From positions 18,491,243-18,555,242 of the forward strand of contig OZ035961.1 in assembly GCA_964034945.1 (NCBI GenBank): 64,000 nucleotides of DNA, written 5' to 3'. The notes beneath the pieces are model-generated. The model saw nothing but the letters and a program-made list of their open reading frames with translations, had not been told where the DNA came from and made no database searches. This document shows positions 21,927 through 33,484 of the stretch, piece after piece. Position 1 is the first letter of the stretch; each line of letters starts with the position of its first letter. Made by a program: the position numbers and the translations under genes. Source of the stretch: Chrysopilus asiliformis. Its lineage: Eukaryota > Arthropoda > Insecta > Diptera > Rhagionidae.

Positions 21927-22679
21927 TAGAGACTGGATTATATGCAACTTAAAAGTGCTGAAATATGCAGAAAAAAAAGTCAAAAATATGCACGAAAATC
22001 GCAAAAACAGGCAAAAATATGCAACTAATATGTTCGAAATATAAGAAAAAAAAGGAATTTCAATCCAAAAGTCATATATAAAAAAAAATTTCAATTCAAA
22101 AGTCATATGTATTTTATTTACATACCAAAGTGATAAAATTATTAATTTTTTTTATTCTTTTTATAAAAGTGTACTACGATATATTTTTCTAAGTTTTCCA
22201 TCGTGAAATTATGGCGCCTATCGTCCAAAATCAATTTGTATGACGAAAAAGAGCATTCTACATACACCGATGTTGTAGGGCAGTACTTAAAATTAGGTGA
22301 TATGTTTGAGGTTACCGTCTCAGGCAAAACTTTACCGTTACCATTGATAAATTCATTTATTTGGAATAATGCTTCATAGCCCGGATTGCTTTTTAACACA
22401 TTGTCAAGTTTCATTTTAAGTTTATCTGGGAATATATCTGGCAATTGAGAATTACGTGTAAGCATTGTTTTTATAACCTTGAGCGAATCTTCTAAAGACA
22501 AGCCTGTAGTTTCAAGTTTTTTAATGCACTCAGGGATATGTGAGGAAGGCCTTTTGTAAACCTATGTATATATGAAATTATTTTCTTGTGATGTGATTGA
22601 AATATGTAAAAAATCTTGAAAAATGTCGAAATATGCAAATACATATGTAAATATGCATTTGCATATAATGCGGTCTCTA
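21927..22679 (-). mobile_element. 753-bp hAT element remnant with ends and 8-bp duplication
   Basis: Inverted ends TAGAGACYGSATTATATGCA at both termini, flanked by ATAATTTT (21919-21926) and ATAATTAT (22680-22687), an 8-bp duplication with one mismatch, as expected for hAT. The interior retains only the C-terminal transposase exon listed next and repeated atatgca motifs near both ends (subterminal repeats). Confidence 0.8.
22142..22562 (-). pseudogene. hAT transposase C-terminal exon fragment
   Basis: Read from a tacatag acceptor at 22563, the frame VYKRPSSHIPECIKKLETTG continues to FKYCPTTSVYVECSFSSYKL and ENLEKYIVVHFY, then a stop. The TSV.VE(R/C)SFS.YK...D.R..F..ENL pattern is the hAT dimerisation domain. 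The Arg usually found before SFS is Cys. The upstream zinc-finger and DDE exons are absent within the element ends, so it cannot encode an active enzyme. Confidence 0.75.
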
Positions 22680-22687
22680 ATAATTAT

Positions 22688-23878
22688 GATTGATTAACAC
22701 AATAAAAGGGGAAATCTGGAAGCGGCCGAATTAAACATATGATCCCTCAGATCATTATTAATTAAATGAAGCATATTATGTTTAATTTTTTTTTCACACA
22801 TAATTCGCATGAAGTTTGCTACTTGGGAGTATAAATACTCAAGTATAGTTGAAAAATCTCAAGTCCATAAATCCTGTTAGAAACAGACCTCCAGCGGGAT
22901 AGCATACATGTGCTGGAAGGTATTTTTCGGATGTGAAAATACCCATTCATACTATAAAAATTTAACAAATTTTAATATTATTTTTATTACAGGAATCATA
23001 GTTATTATTAATATAAGCAATATTTGTGGAGATTAATCATAATTATTGTAGCGCCAACCATATTATGTTCGCCCCAAACATATTATCACTGCACAAACGG
23101 CAAAAAAATTTGGGAATCCAAACATATTTTGGTTGCCCCAAACATAATATGGTTCGTGAATTTGAAAATATTGTTGCACAGCTAACATAATGTAATCAAA
23201 ATATCAATTTTTCTGCTATCGGTTTCGAGCATAATATGGTTGGAATCACAGTGTCGGCAATCATAATTGTAATGGCAAAAAAATCCCCGAGAGGAAATTT
23301 CAGCCACACATAATTGTAATAAGAATCCCCCAAACATAATTCTGCTGGCTGCATTTTATGATTGGGGAAATCATATCTTTTTTATCCGTCCAGTTCTAAC
23401 TCGACTATAGCCCGAAACACACAAACTGAAAAATTAACAGCGAACAAAAACCGATATCTATAAAAATAAAGTAAAATCGATAAAACAACTTAAAATTGTA
23501 GTTTATTTTAAAAACGTGGTTATTACTTTTTACATATAGAAAAATACATATCATGACATTTAAAAAATGTAGCGATAATAAGTTAAATTTAGCAATCTAT
23601 TCTTGCATAATTTCGGCAGCTATCACGAAAATTTACAAGATACAGATCAGTGTATTAACGTATGTCAAGTAATTAAAAGCTGACATAGTCTCATGAAAAC
23701 CTAAGCCCAGAGAAAAACTATATTAGATCATTTTTATGACGAAAGATGATTAATTAAATTTTTGCAAAAAAAAATCTCGCGTAATTTCATTGAGTTAATT
23801 CAATCTGATGAATAGTCGTATTTTAGCTGCGAAATAGAATTTTTCTTGAGTTCACTCCGTGTAAATTTGTTTTTTAAA
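22688..23878. other. Region between the hAT remnant and the vanin-like gene
   Basis: Apart from the palindrome cluster, no gene is recognised. The 500 bases before 23879 should contain the promoter of the vanin-like gene, but no clear TATA box stands out. Confidence 0.5.
23030..23370. repeat. Cluster of short imperfect palindromes (ccaaacataatatggttgg type)
   Basis: At least seven variants of accatattatgtt / ccaaacataatatggttg occur in about 340 bases (near 23046, 23078, 23117, 23138, 23180, 23228, 23262, 23306, 23330). Related caacataatt / aatcataattatg motifs lie at 21774 and on either side of the hAT element. This looks like the subterminal binding-site array of a larger element that the hAT copy has invaded. 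Confidence 0.5.
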
Positions 23879-26110
23879 ATGTCGCATAGAATTTTTAATT
23901 TTTTATCAACACTTGCAATAATTTGTCTATTATCTGATTCGCCATGTGTAAGATTTTGAATAAAATCGAAACATTGGGATTGATTTTAACCAATATTAAA
24001 AATTATAGGCATCAGCTTCGAGTTACTACATTGCTGGGGCTGTGGAGTTAACATATACAGAAGATGTCGAAGCGAATTTAGAAAATTATTTACATTTCAT
24101 TGATTTAGCAAAGGAAAAAGTAACAATTTTTAATTAAGGTATTTTTAAATCATTTAATAAATCTTTCAATCCAACAAACAGAATGTGGACATTCTGGTTT
24201 TTCCTGAAGCAACATTAAATTTTGATTTTAATAGTAGAGAGGAACAATTGAAAAAAGCGGTTAAAGTTCCACATGGAAATGAGAAAATTGCTCCATGGAA
24301 AGAAGAAGATTATTCTGAGGTGAGAATGATTGATTTTTTATGAAATTAAATATTTTAAAAAAGTTTTTTTGAACTAATATCTATCTTATAAATATTCAAT
24401 TATAAGATAGATATAGTTTTACGATTTCCAGTTGATGTTTTATTGTGTAACATTGAATTTTTGTTTTATTTTAGCTTCTTCGAAGAATCTCAAGAAAGTG
24501 CAAAGAAAAGCAAATTTACGCTTTAGTTAATTTAGTTGAGAAAGTGTCGTGCGAAGAAGACAGTAGATGTCAAAATACATTTGAGGATTATCATGACCTT
24601 TATAATACAAATGTTATCTTTGATCGAAAAGGAAGAATTGTTTCCCGATATCGCAAAATAAATCTTTACATGGAGCATTATATGAATGTCCCAGAAGAAC
24701 CTGAATTAGGATCATTTACTTCAGATTTCGGTGTGAAATTTGGACATTTTATTTGCTTCGACATTGTGTTCAAGAATCCCTCTGTTAAGTAAGTTTAAAC
24801 GAATGAAATGAATAATAAGTCATAGATAGATACCACAATTTCTTTTTAATTTCCATCAAAAGTTTTTATTGTTAACGATAAATTATAACTAAATGTGGTA
24901 ATTTGGGGAAGTTCTATACACGGACCATTTCAACAGCTTAAATTTTCAAGAGAGAAATTCCCACGGCACAAATTGCTTTTCGTATACTGTTCTTGCAAGA
25001 ATGTGTACAGAAGTTTATTCCCTGACGAGAAATTAAGACTATCTCCGTGTATGAAACTGTCCCACTGTACTCTAGATTTGATTATTACTATTTGCTTGTA
25101 AAATTATTTAACCTATTCGTTTTCAATAATACATTTTTTTTACTTTCATAGTACTATAGTCCATGAAAACGTCACAAACATATTATACCCATCAATGTGG
25201 TTTTCTCATCTCCCATTTTATACGGCAGAACAATTCCATCAAGGTTGGGCTTTTGGTTACAACGTCAATTTAATATCAGCGGGTGCCAATAATCCAAGTT
25301 TGGGTGTTGCCGGAAGTGGAATTTATCTTGGAAATAAAGATATTCCAGCAATTTATATGACGTCAGAAGTAAAAGATCAACTTTTAGTGGCAAAAGTCCC
25401 AAAAAATGTGAATCGTAACCCACCAGTTCAGAAAAAATACAGATTCGGAAGCTCTCCGGTGGAAATGCAAGCCCTTCATGTGGAAGAAAAATGGAGTAAG
25501 AAAAATGAATCCAGGGAACTCATTGGTAGTCAAGTGCAAACAGTTTGTGCAGATAAAAATCTTTGTTGTCGTTTTACAATTCGAGAAACTGTTCAGACAG
25601 TTCCACCAGCAAAAATAGCGTACAAATATCGAATCGTTGCTAACTATACCTCAAGTGTTTTCTCAGAAAACCGTGAGATTGGAGAATTTTACTGCTCTAT
25701 AATTGCATGTACCACAAATAATCCGAATTCCTGTGGCAAACGATTTGAGGATAATAGAAATTTAGTTTCTTCGATAGTTTTTGAATCAATTTCGATAAGT
25801 GCTAAAGTTCGACATAAAACTGATGACTCGAGTGATGTTTTAGCAATTCCAACTACACTGCTAACATCAATGTTGCCGTTAGATGTCACTGATTACGATT
25901 TTGAAAAGTCCAATATATATTCCGAAAACGGGTAGGATTCTTTCAAATTCTTTTTAGTAAATATAAGTTTTATGCAAATTTATTTTCAGTGGATTGTATC
26001 AAGATTTTTCAATGGGTTCAACTCAGCCAGTGGAGAATATCTTAACTTACGGGATTTTCGGACGAAATTACGCTGATGACAAAATTGTTGAAATATCTAA
26101 TGAAGCATAA
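23879..26110 (+). CDS. Vanin-like protein (biotinidase/pantetheinase family)
   Basis: Six exons join in frame: 23879-23947, 24009-24119, 24182-24319, 24475-24788, 25152-25931, 25990-26110 (510 aa, usual vanin length). Signal peptide in exon 1 (residues 1-23). The nitrilase catalytic triad is visible: Glu in VDILVFPEATLNF (exon 3), Lys in SRYRKINLYMEHY and Cys in FGHFICFDIVFKNP (both exon 4). Exon 5 carries LYPSMWFSHLPFY, QGWAFGYNVNLISAGAN and the vanin-specific C-terminal domain with several cysteines. Vanins hydrolyse pantetheine to pantothenate and cysteamine, or biocytin/biotin esters, outside the cell or at a GPI anchor. The last 40 residues show no strong hydrophobic tail, so secretion is more likely than an anchor. 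The catalytic Cys is present, so it should be active. Substrate cannot be told from sequence. It sits between T2 and the T4/T3 pair. Confidence 0.95.
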
Positions 26111-26334
26111 CACTTTTTTTTTGAATATTTGAATTTTTACTTCGGCGGGAAATTAAATATAATATGTTTATGAGTTAGAGTTTTAAGTGTATAAAATAGA
26201 TGTAGTTGCTTTAATAATACTTTTTCGCGCCAATAAAAATTTAAAAAAAACCTTTTCTTTAAAAAAAATATACTAAAAAGGAGAAGATAAATTTCTGGGT
26301 ATTGTGTATCAGAAATACAAATTTAATTATTTTT
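26111..26334. other. 3' flank of the vanin-like gene
   Basis: AT-rich with an AATAAA at about 26231. No gene. Confidence 0.5.
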
Positions 26335-26999
26335 TATACCCGTATGGTGAAACCAAAGGGTATATTAACTTTGCCTTACCGTTTGTACCGCCAAGATCCC
26401 GTCATCGCACAAAAAAATCAATAACACCAGTGTGTTTAGAATGATAAAAATATTTAATTTTTGCATGTCCGTCCGTCTGTCCGTCTGTCTGTCTGTCTGT
26501 CCGTCTGTCCGTCTGTCCGTATGTCCGTCTGTCCGTCTGTCCGTCTGTCCGTCTGTTCGTCTGTCCGTCTGTCCGTCTGTCCGTCTGTCTGGCGCGGATT
26601 GCGGGCGCACGGATTGAGCTAGAGACTTGAAATTATGCGCAGATCCGTTTTTCGTAAAATGAGAGGCTAAGTTCGTTAATGGGCAAAAATGGACCATTAG
26701 GGGGGGAGGGGGGGGGGGGGGGGGGTACCCCCCATACGAACGAAAACGGTTTTTGTGAATATCTCGAAAACGGTGCATCTTATCAAAAAAAAGTCTAAGA
26801 ACAAAAGTTATTTAGGATATGATTCTACATAAAACTCCCATACATCAAAATCCGATTGGAATAAATTTTAAAAAATCTTATTGGAAAGTTTGACTTCAAA
26901 GTGGAATTTTGATACAACTGTTCGAATTTTGATACGAATATCACCATACGGGTCTCCAATGATTGCCAGACTGGCAATTATAGCTTTTGTTATGTTTGG
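26335..26999 (+). repeat. DINE-1/mini-me-like repeat, copy 3
   Basis: Same orientation as copy 1. The GTCY array spans about 26467-26588 and a long G tract (26701-26725) has expanded at the 'ggggggtacccccc' site of the family. The 137-aa minus-strand frame full of RRTDGQTD is the array read as protein, not a gene. Confidence 0.85.
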
Positions 27000-29744
27000 A
27001 AGTGTGTCTAAATTATGTGACAAAATTTGACCCTGACAAACACACCAAGGAGAGCAACCTAAATGAAAGCTTTTAAAAAGCTTAACTATTTCTCTGTTGC
27101 GTTGCCTTGTTAAACAAGTTGCAATTTTAATTGGAGTTTTCATTTTATGCTTTATATGTATCCCTCGATATACCAAGTTTTTTCGCGGGTAAAATTTTGT
27201 AGTTACGTCGTATATCGTTGCGTTTTAAATTGAGTGATGCCTGTATTTTACTTCCCTATTGTGTAATTAAACTACTCTTTCAAAATTCTTAAATACATTT
27301 TTTTAAGTGCAAAGGACGATTCAAAAATTTTCACGATCACTGAATCAGAACAACATACACCGAAACCCCTCAAATTTGTCCTCCCAAAATTCATCTTCTT
27401 GTGTAACATAACGCTTACGATCATAAAACAAAAAACTCTCCAAGTGAAAAAAAAAAACGCTGCAAAGACGAATAAAAAGAAGAAGGCGGCTCATGTTAGA
27501 TATATTTGCGGTAAATTCCAAAGGTTCCCATCATAAAAACTCTTCAAGCATAGAAGGATACGGCTCCGGGTTCAAATAAATAGTCAAACGTGTAGGCATC
27601 AAAACGATAATGATTGCAAGGATCACGATGATGACATGACACAGGCAAGAATAGGCGCCTGACGCCCTTTTAACCTAAATCCTATATCAGGTTTTTTTTA
27701 TTTGTCCAAGACGAGTTGCACTTTTGTTTCTGCCATTTCGATGATGCCGTGCCGAATTTCCACAGACAGGCAGACAGAGTTAATGATCCTTTAATAAACC
27801 TTGTTAGTAATCCATACAGGACGCTTTAAATCTATAAGATATTCTTCCCAACGATGATGAAAAAATTTCTTTGGTGTCGGATGCTTTCCGCATTTTCCTG
27901 TTATAATCCCATATTTATGCGAAATTTGTGGTTACTAGATCAGGATCAAAGTGGAAAGATCCATAGGAAGAAAATTATGTGTAATTGCAGTATTCATTCG
28001 ACTCATTATTATCTCCGAAAGGAAGGAAGTGCTACTAGTAGCAAATTATGGTCTAGACTTAGATTTGAAACACATTAGGTCGATTTATTCGTTATCAAGG
28101 GCCATTATTCACCTGCAATTTTTCGATAACATCAATTTAGTTTTAAATGAAACACTTAGATTGCAATAAATCAATACAAAAAATATTGTTTTTGATGGAC
28201 TTTGCTTATCGAACTAATATTGATATCAAAACGAATGACTCTGCAATCAGAAATTAATGTGATTACGATTTTATTGCTATACATATTTATCAGATTGATG
28301 GTATTATGCATTTTTGAGTTGATAGTATCTAGATATATGGAAAAGATATGTAAAATTACATTCTAAACACTTTTGTGTTCAGGATTTTTTTTATAAGACT
28401 GTCTTTCTCAAGGAAAATGCGAAAAATCTTGCTGTTTATATTGGTCGTGCCAACAAAATGATAGCCATGTTTGCGCATGATATATCATCAGCTTAACTAT
28501 GAAGTGTTATAGAATTACGGCCAGCCGTTATTAGTAACATCAATAACAGAAAAAAAGAAACCTCCAAACAAAGTTTAAAAAATAAATTCAAAACAGGGCT
28601 TTTCATAATAGATGGTCAATTTATACAGAACCTTTTTAATCAAAATGAGGAGATATTGAGTTTCATCAACAAAGCAATTGAATAAATAAATCCTTCCACG
28701 TACAAAAAACTTAATCCAATATTAAATAACGATGAAAACTTGTCCAGAAATCAAAAATAACAAAATGTCCCTAGATCACATTTTATCGATCTGTTTGCCC
28801 TCAATCCAGAAGTCATGGTCACCAGTTGACAAAGGATCAAAGATGAAAAAGGATAAAATCTAGTATCCTCATATGTCAGCAGAATCTTTTTGAATCCTGA
28901 ATATCTACAGGTAAACACATCGGCATCGTGTCGAATTTCTTTTTCACCACAGCAGGAGACAATTTTCATGTTTTGTTTTGTTGTTCTGCTTGTCGACAAC
29001 CGCATCCTATCTAATCTGATCTCAAAATCATTTCACTTACAAATTTATGGCATTTATTGCACAGACCGATGTGAAATTCCTTGAGAAAATTTATGTGAAT
29101 TTAAGTAGTTTTCAAAATCTTTCATAGATTAAAATTTTGCTAATAATTGTAATATTTTCGAGTGGGTATTTAGAAAAATATTTTTATATTGTTGTATGAT
29201 AGAACTCACTTTAATTTACTTCCGTTTGTATGATCTTCAGTCACAAAAGACCGTCATACCTTGATTGCCTTCCTTTTGAGGTTAAGAAAGTCTATTACAA
29301 TTCTTTGTTGTGGGATTTTTACAGGTTTCTCTGGTCCTCTGGTGCCAAATAACAAAAGATCACTGGCCAATGATCAAGTGCATGACGCTTTTGTCAACAA
29401 AACCACAAAATTGGATAATAAGGATAATCCGGCAATCGTAAAGTGTCCTTTTTCGTTATACACAAAGTCCCATGTTTTCTGTGACAGGAGACAAATTGGA
29501 GGTGCGTTGTTGTATTTAATTTTAGTTCTAATCAGGAAGTTCTAAGAAAAAAGTTTATCCAAAAAGAAAATTGAGATGAAAAAAGGAAATGTTGAAGAAT
29601 TGTACGCCTGATAAAATCAAAAATTGTGACTCTTATTTTGTATATTTTAATATTGTTGAACGTTTGATTAAAAAAAAGATAGGTAGAGTGAAGAATATTC
29701 GGAAAATTGTAATAGGAGTTATGGAATTTATATGCAAATATTCC
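27000..29744. other. Gene-poor stretch
   Basis: No gene supported. At 27160-27240, ccctcgatatacc and gtcgtatatcg recall the tip of the palindromic MITE at 18777. The ORFs at 27854-28169, 28751-29084 and 29261-29545 overlap on both strands and show no domain, signal peptide or consistent splice context. The segment 29327-29500 (acceptor ttttacag, donor ggaggtgcg) could be an exon, but I cannot connect it to anything. Confidence 0.5.
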
Positions 29745-30170
29745 CTTTTTATACGAGTATATTAGATTTAGTATACCAATCGCCGGACACAAAAATGAAC
29801 TACACCAGGGTGTGTGTGATGACGAAAAATTTTGATTTCCGCATGTCTGTGTGTCTATTTGTCCGTGAATACCATACCTTTCGAAAAGATTGAGCTAGAG
29901 ACTTGAAATTTTGTATAGTTGCATTTCTTGTAAACGGAGCGGGCAAAACCGGACCACTTTTTCGCCTCATCTCGTTTTTTTATAACTTTCTCGAAAACGA
30001 TAAAATGTGTTTGGAATATGATTTTACATAACCATTCCAAACATTAAAATCCAATCGGACCAATAGCCATCCTCCATCCCCAAAAAATGGATTTTTTCAT
30101 AGAAATTTTGTCAGCCCTCTTTTATATTTGAAGATTGGTCCCTGGAAATCGTAGCATTTCTTATATTTGA
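29745..30170 (-). repeat. Mini-me-like variant copy
   Basis: Starts tatacgagtatattagattt, then 'ggacacaaaaatgaactacaccagggtgt', a degraded GTCY stretch (29846-29865), 'gattgagctagagacttg', 'tttctcgaaaacg', and ends with 'tccctggaaatcgtagcatttcttat'. Same family as the copies at 6430, 46590 and 47930. Confidence 0.7.
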
Positions 30171-30356
30171 AAAGTATTTGGATAAGTTAATTGATTGAAT
30201 GAAAATATTTCAATTTCTTCGCACATAAAAAATTATGTATTTTAAAAAAAGCCGTTTATTACAAAAAATCAAAAATACAATTATAGAAATTTTCAATATA
30301 AAACATGACCGTTTTCGGATAAAAAAAATCTTTTTCAAAATCCTGAGCATACAGTT

Positions 30357-31088
30357 TTACTGAACACAGTCCTGAATGTTCATAAAAATTACTTCAGCCT
30401 CTCGTCCAGCATCCTTCAAAACTTCGATAATGCATGTCGCGGCACCAGAAACCACTTTGGCTGCTTCTTCGTTGGCATTGGTGATGGTTTCAATGGCAAG
30501 AATCAAAATTTTAGAAATTTCCCGTTCAATTTGCATGGCCTTATCCTTCAAACAGTTGACTATTTCAACGATATTGGCTTCCTTATCACATTGCTGAATC
30601 AACTTTATCAGGTTTTCAATTTTTTCTCCCATCGCCTTCATATGTTTTTCAATATCTTCTCTGATTTTTATCACTTGTTCCCAGGCATCTGAGAAACACC
30701 GCTGGAAGTTCGTCATAGACTGTACGATAACCCTTTCCTTGAACGGATCACGATACTTTTCTACGCATGCCTTGTATTTCGCGCCACGTTCAGCCATTGC
30801 CTCCAACTTGTCCTGCAATTCTTTTATAATGTCAGACAATTTTGACTTTGACTTTTCTTCTTCTCGACGGATTTCCACCCGAACTTTCAACACCGATTCC
30901 TCAAATTTGTCCATGAAATCCTTAATCTCTTCTTTTGCCTTGTCAATAAGTCCTTGAATATAGTGACCCATTTCTTTGAAAGGATCATTACTACCTGATG
31001 TGAGAGCCTTAAATGTTTTAAGAAATTTATGAGTTTCAGACAAATTTTACTTTTCTTGAAATATAATTATGATACTTACTGGCTCCAT
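30357..31088 (-). CDS. T4: six-cysteine helical family member without signal peptide or second intron
   Basis: Exon 2 (31007-30357) is one uninterrupted 217-codon frame ending CVQ. It carries the six family cysteines (KAC, RC, QQC, NC, TC, DC) and the CLKDK motif where T1-T3 have intron 2; that intron is absent here. Upstream, TATAAAAA and an initiator predict a transcript whose first ATG (31088-31086) gives only Met-Glu-Pro before a GTAAGT donor. A tttaag acceptor at 31008 continues in phase 0 as ALTSGSNDPFKEMG. That yields 219 aa with no leader. The PRSETFD motif is lost and the first helix is strongly charged. Either it is a cytoplasmic/unconventionally secreted paralog, or the leader exon is degraded and the gene is failing. 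No TTG start is assumed. Confidence 0.75.
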
Positions 31089-31130
31089 TGTTTTTGTACT
31101 TGCAACTTCAATAGATTTGATGTGAATCAA

Positions 31131-31165
31131 AACTGATTAGTCCAATCAGAATCGCGGTTTTTATA
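31131..31165 (-). promoter_or_regulatory. Core promoter of T4: TATA and Inr
   Basis: TATAAAAA at 31165-31158 (minus) and TCAGTT at 31136-31131, with the initiator A at 31134, 31 bases from the first T of the TATA box. Spacing is canonical. Confidence 0.7.
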
Positions 31166-33411
31166 TAAACACAATTCGAATCACCAATTATGCAATTTGA
31201 TTTTTTTTGCAAGACTTTCGTAATTAAAAAATGGATAAAACATTTAACCTATATTACAGGCAATCATTTTCTTTGTTACCCTTTATACTCAGCAGGAATT
31301 TCAAATGCACGTTGATTCACTTTTCTTGCAAGATGTTACAAAATATTGCTGTAACAAAGAAAGTAAATTTTCACATTTTTAAAAGCTTTTTTTTATTATA
31401 AATTGGACTTTGTCCCGTAGTAATTAATATATTGATCAAATGATAATTTACTGGTCTCATTTTAAAACAAATCGTGACAATTTAATAAGAAACCATGAAA
31501 TGTATTACAATAAAATACTTTGTTTATATCAATTCAACCTAAAAAAAAATCTTTAATCAAGAAGATCAAAAACATTTTTTTACCCCCAACAGAATGGAGC
31601 AGGTATATATGTTGGGGGTGAGACATTTTTAAAAAATACTGTCCGTACTAAAGTAATAAAGATGTTATACTTTTTTGATATTAGAATATTAGTATATAAG
31701 CTATATGACTGCAAAATTTAGTAGCACTTGGCTCAGCAATTTCGGAGATCTTTTAGATAATCTAAAAAAACGGAACTTTATTCCCACCCAGGAGAAACAG
31801 AAAAATTCTAAAAGATCTCAAAAATTTTACAACAATATCTCCTTCCTCTCCTTCCTCCCCTTCCTCCCCTTCCACCCCATCCTCCCTTTCTCCCCTTCCT
31901 CCCCTTCCTCCCCTTCCTCCCCTTCCTCCCCTTCCTCGTTGCCATCCTCTAAGAATTTCAACTTTTCTTTATAGATATTTTGCATATTTATAGAATTGAA
32001 TCACTTTGCATAAGACTGTATGTAAAGCTTTCCTTACTCAGAATTTCATTATGTAAATCATAATTTTTTACACAATTTTTCGGTTTATGAACACGAGCAG
32101 ATAAAAGTCAATGATCGAGAGTTCACTGTTTACAAAAAAATCGTATTTTTGCCATTGATGAGTGACGGCACCTTACAAATGTTGTGATCCTCTAGTTGTG
32201 TCGCAATTCAAATAAAACTGAAAATGCCCCAAAAGAAAAAAAAATTGTAATAATACATAAATTTAAGAACACCAACTCCACCTCAGTATAAAAAAGATTT
32301 TCGCACAAAAAGACATTTAAAAAGTGGGAAAATCTATTTTTGAATCCGGGTAACAACGTTTACGCTAGCAAAAGAACCCTCTTTAGGGGGTAAATAACCC
32401 CTTAGAATTGACATTAAAACTTGAAATTATATGCCGTGTCATATTATAAATACTTATGCTTACATTAGTATTAATTTTTATATGTGCTATATTTAAACCA
32501 ATCGATATTGGCAATGCAAAATTAAACGCTATCAACAAAATTATCTTAATAACTTTAGATAATTCATATTTTAAGATGATTTGGGTATTGTGAAAATTTC
32601 GTAATATCAATCGAAATTAAGTATTCTACACTATCTTGCTATTATATTGTATTTGGGGGCTTACGAAAACTCTCGAAATCACAAAAAAAATTAATTCTTG
32701 ACATGAGGTGATTATAATTATAACAGTTGATAAGACTTTTTTCAATTGATAAGTAAAAAGATTATTTAAAAATGGGATTTTTTTTTGTTTACATGTCACG
32801 AATTAAAAGTAATTATGAATAGAAAATTAAAGTAAGTCCAAGCGAAAGTTAAATAAAAAATTATTCTTTTAATTAAATTCAAAATTATTGAATAAGAAGC
32901 ATAGAAAACGTCCCGCTGACACTCTAATTTTAGGCTTTTCAGGACTCGATCTTCTCTACCCTCGCACACTTTTTCGAGATTTCTTTGTATAGAGTTTAAT
33001 AGCACTGCCACACTATCGCACACTCCTTTAAAAGTGTGACGTGTTTTATGTACATCTGCTAAATTACAAGTGATTTTGTCACTTTCTTGCGAAAATAAAA
33101 CTTAAGTACCTAATATCAAAAAATCTTAATTAAAAAAAAAATAAACCTTGTGCTGTGATTATCATTCTTTTGATTAGATGGAGTTGATTTTAGCAAATCT
33201 AACCAATATTAAGCGAGTGTGCCAATCCTGAGTAGTTTTTTGGACAATTGTTTGCAACAAACAAATTTGCACCACTTGAGAATCAGATTGTATTTTTTAA
33301 GTTTTGAGTACTGATAAATAATTAAGTGGGTATAAGTACTAAAGTTAAATTATCTAAGTTCTACGCATTTTATGGTATGATAGAGGAACAAAGTTTGAAA
33401 TTTTTTTTGGG
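31166..33411. other. Divergent intergenic region between T4 and T3
   Basis: No gene. Holds the polypyrimidine repeat listed separately and otherwise AT-rich sequence. T4 and T3 are transcribed away from each other across it, so it presumably contains the upstream control sequence of both. Confidence 0.5.
31840..31936 (+). repeat. Polypyrimidine minisatellite (ccttcctcc)n
   Basis: About ten imperfect tandem copies of a 9-base ccttcctcc-type unit, all pyrimidine on the plus strand. It could adopt triplex structure. The 89-aa ORF over it is not a gene. Confidence 0.8.
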
Positions 33412-33419
33412 TATAAAAG
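33412..33419 (+). promoter_or_regulatory. TATA box of T3
   Basis: TATAAAAG, 73 bases before the ATG. Confidence 0.8.
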
Positions 33420-33484
33420 ATGATGCGAAATTGAAAGTAGGCACCATTTGATTTTGTTGTTTTCCTAAATCAAAAACCTTAAAA

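Noticed and set aside
22142..22501. Independent host gene of 119 aa
   Set aside because: Recognised as the C-terminal exon of a hAT transposase lying inside element ends with an 8-bp duplication.
24895..25101. 68-aa ORF inside intron 4 of the vanin-like gene
   Set aside because: Exons 4 and 5 join in frame without it (phase 2 to phase 1 remainder) and the vanin alignment has no room for it; probably an intronic insertion fragment.
26365..26778. 137-aa minus-strand ORF with a poly-proline and RRTDGQTD tract
   Set aside because: Encoded by the G tract and GTCY array of mini-me-like copy 3.
29327..29500. Exon-like segment encoding SGPLVPNNKRSLANDQVHDA and following residues
   Set aside because: It has a plausible acceptor and donor, but no partner exon, start or homology could be found in the neighbourhood.
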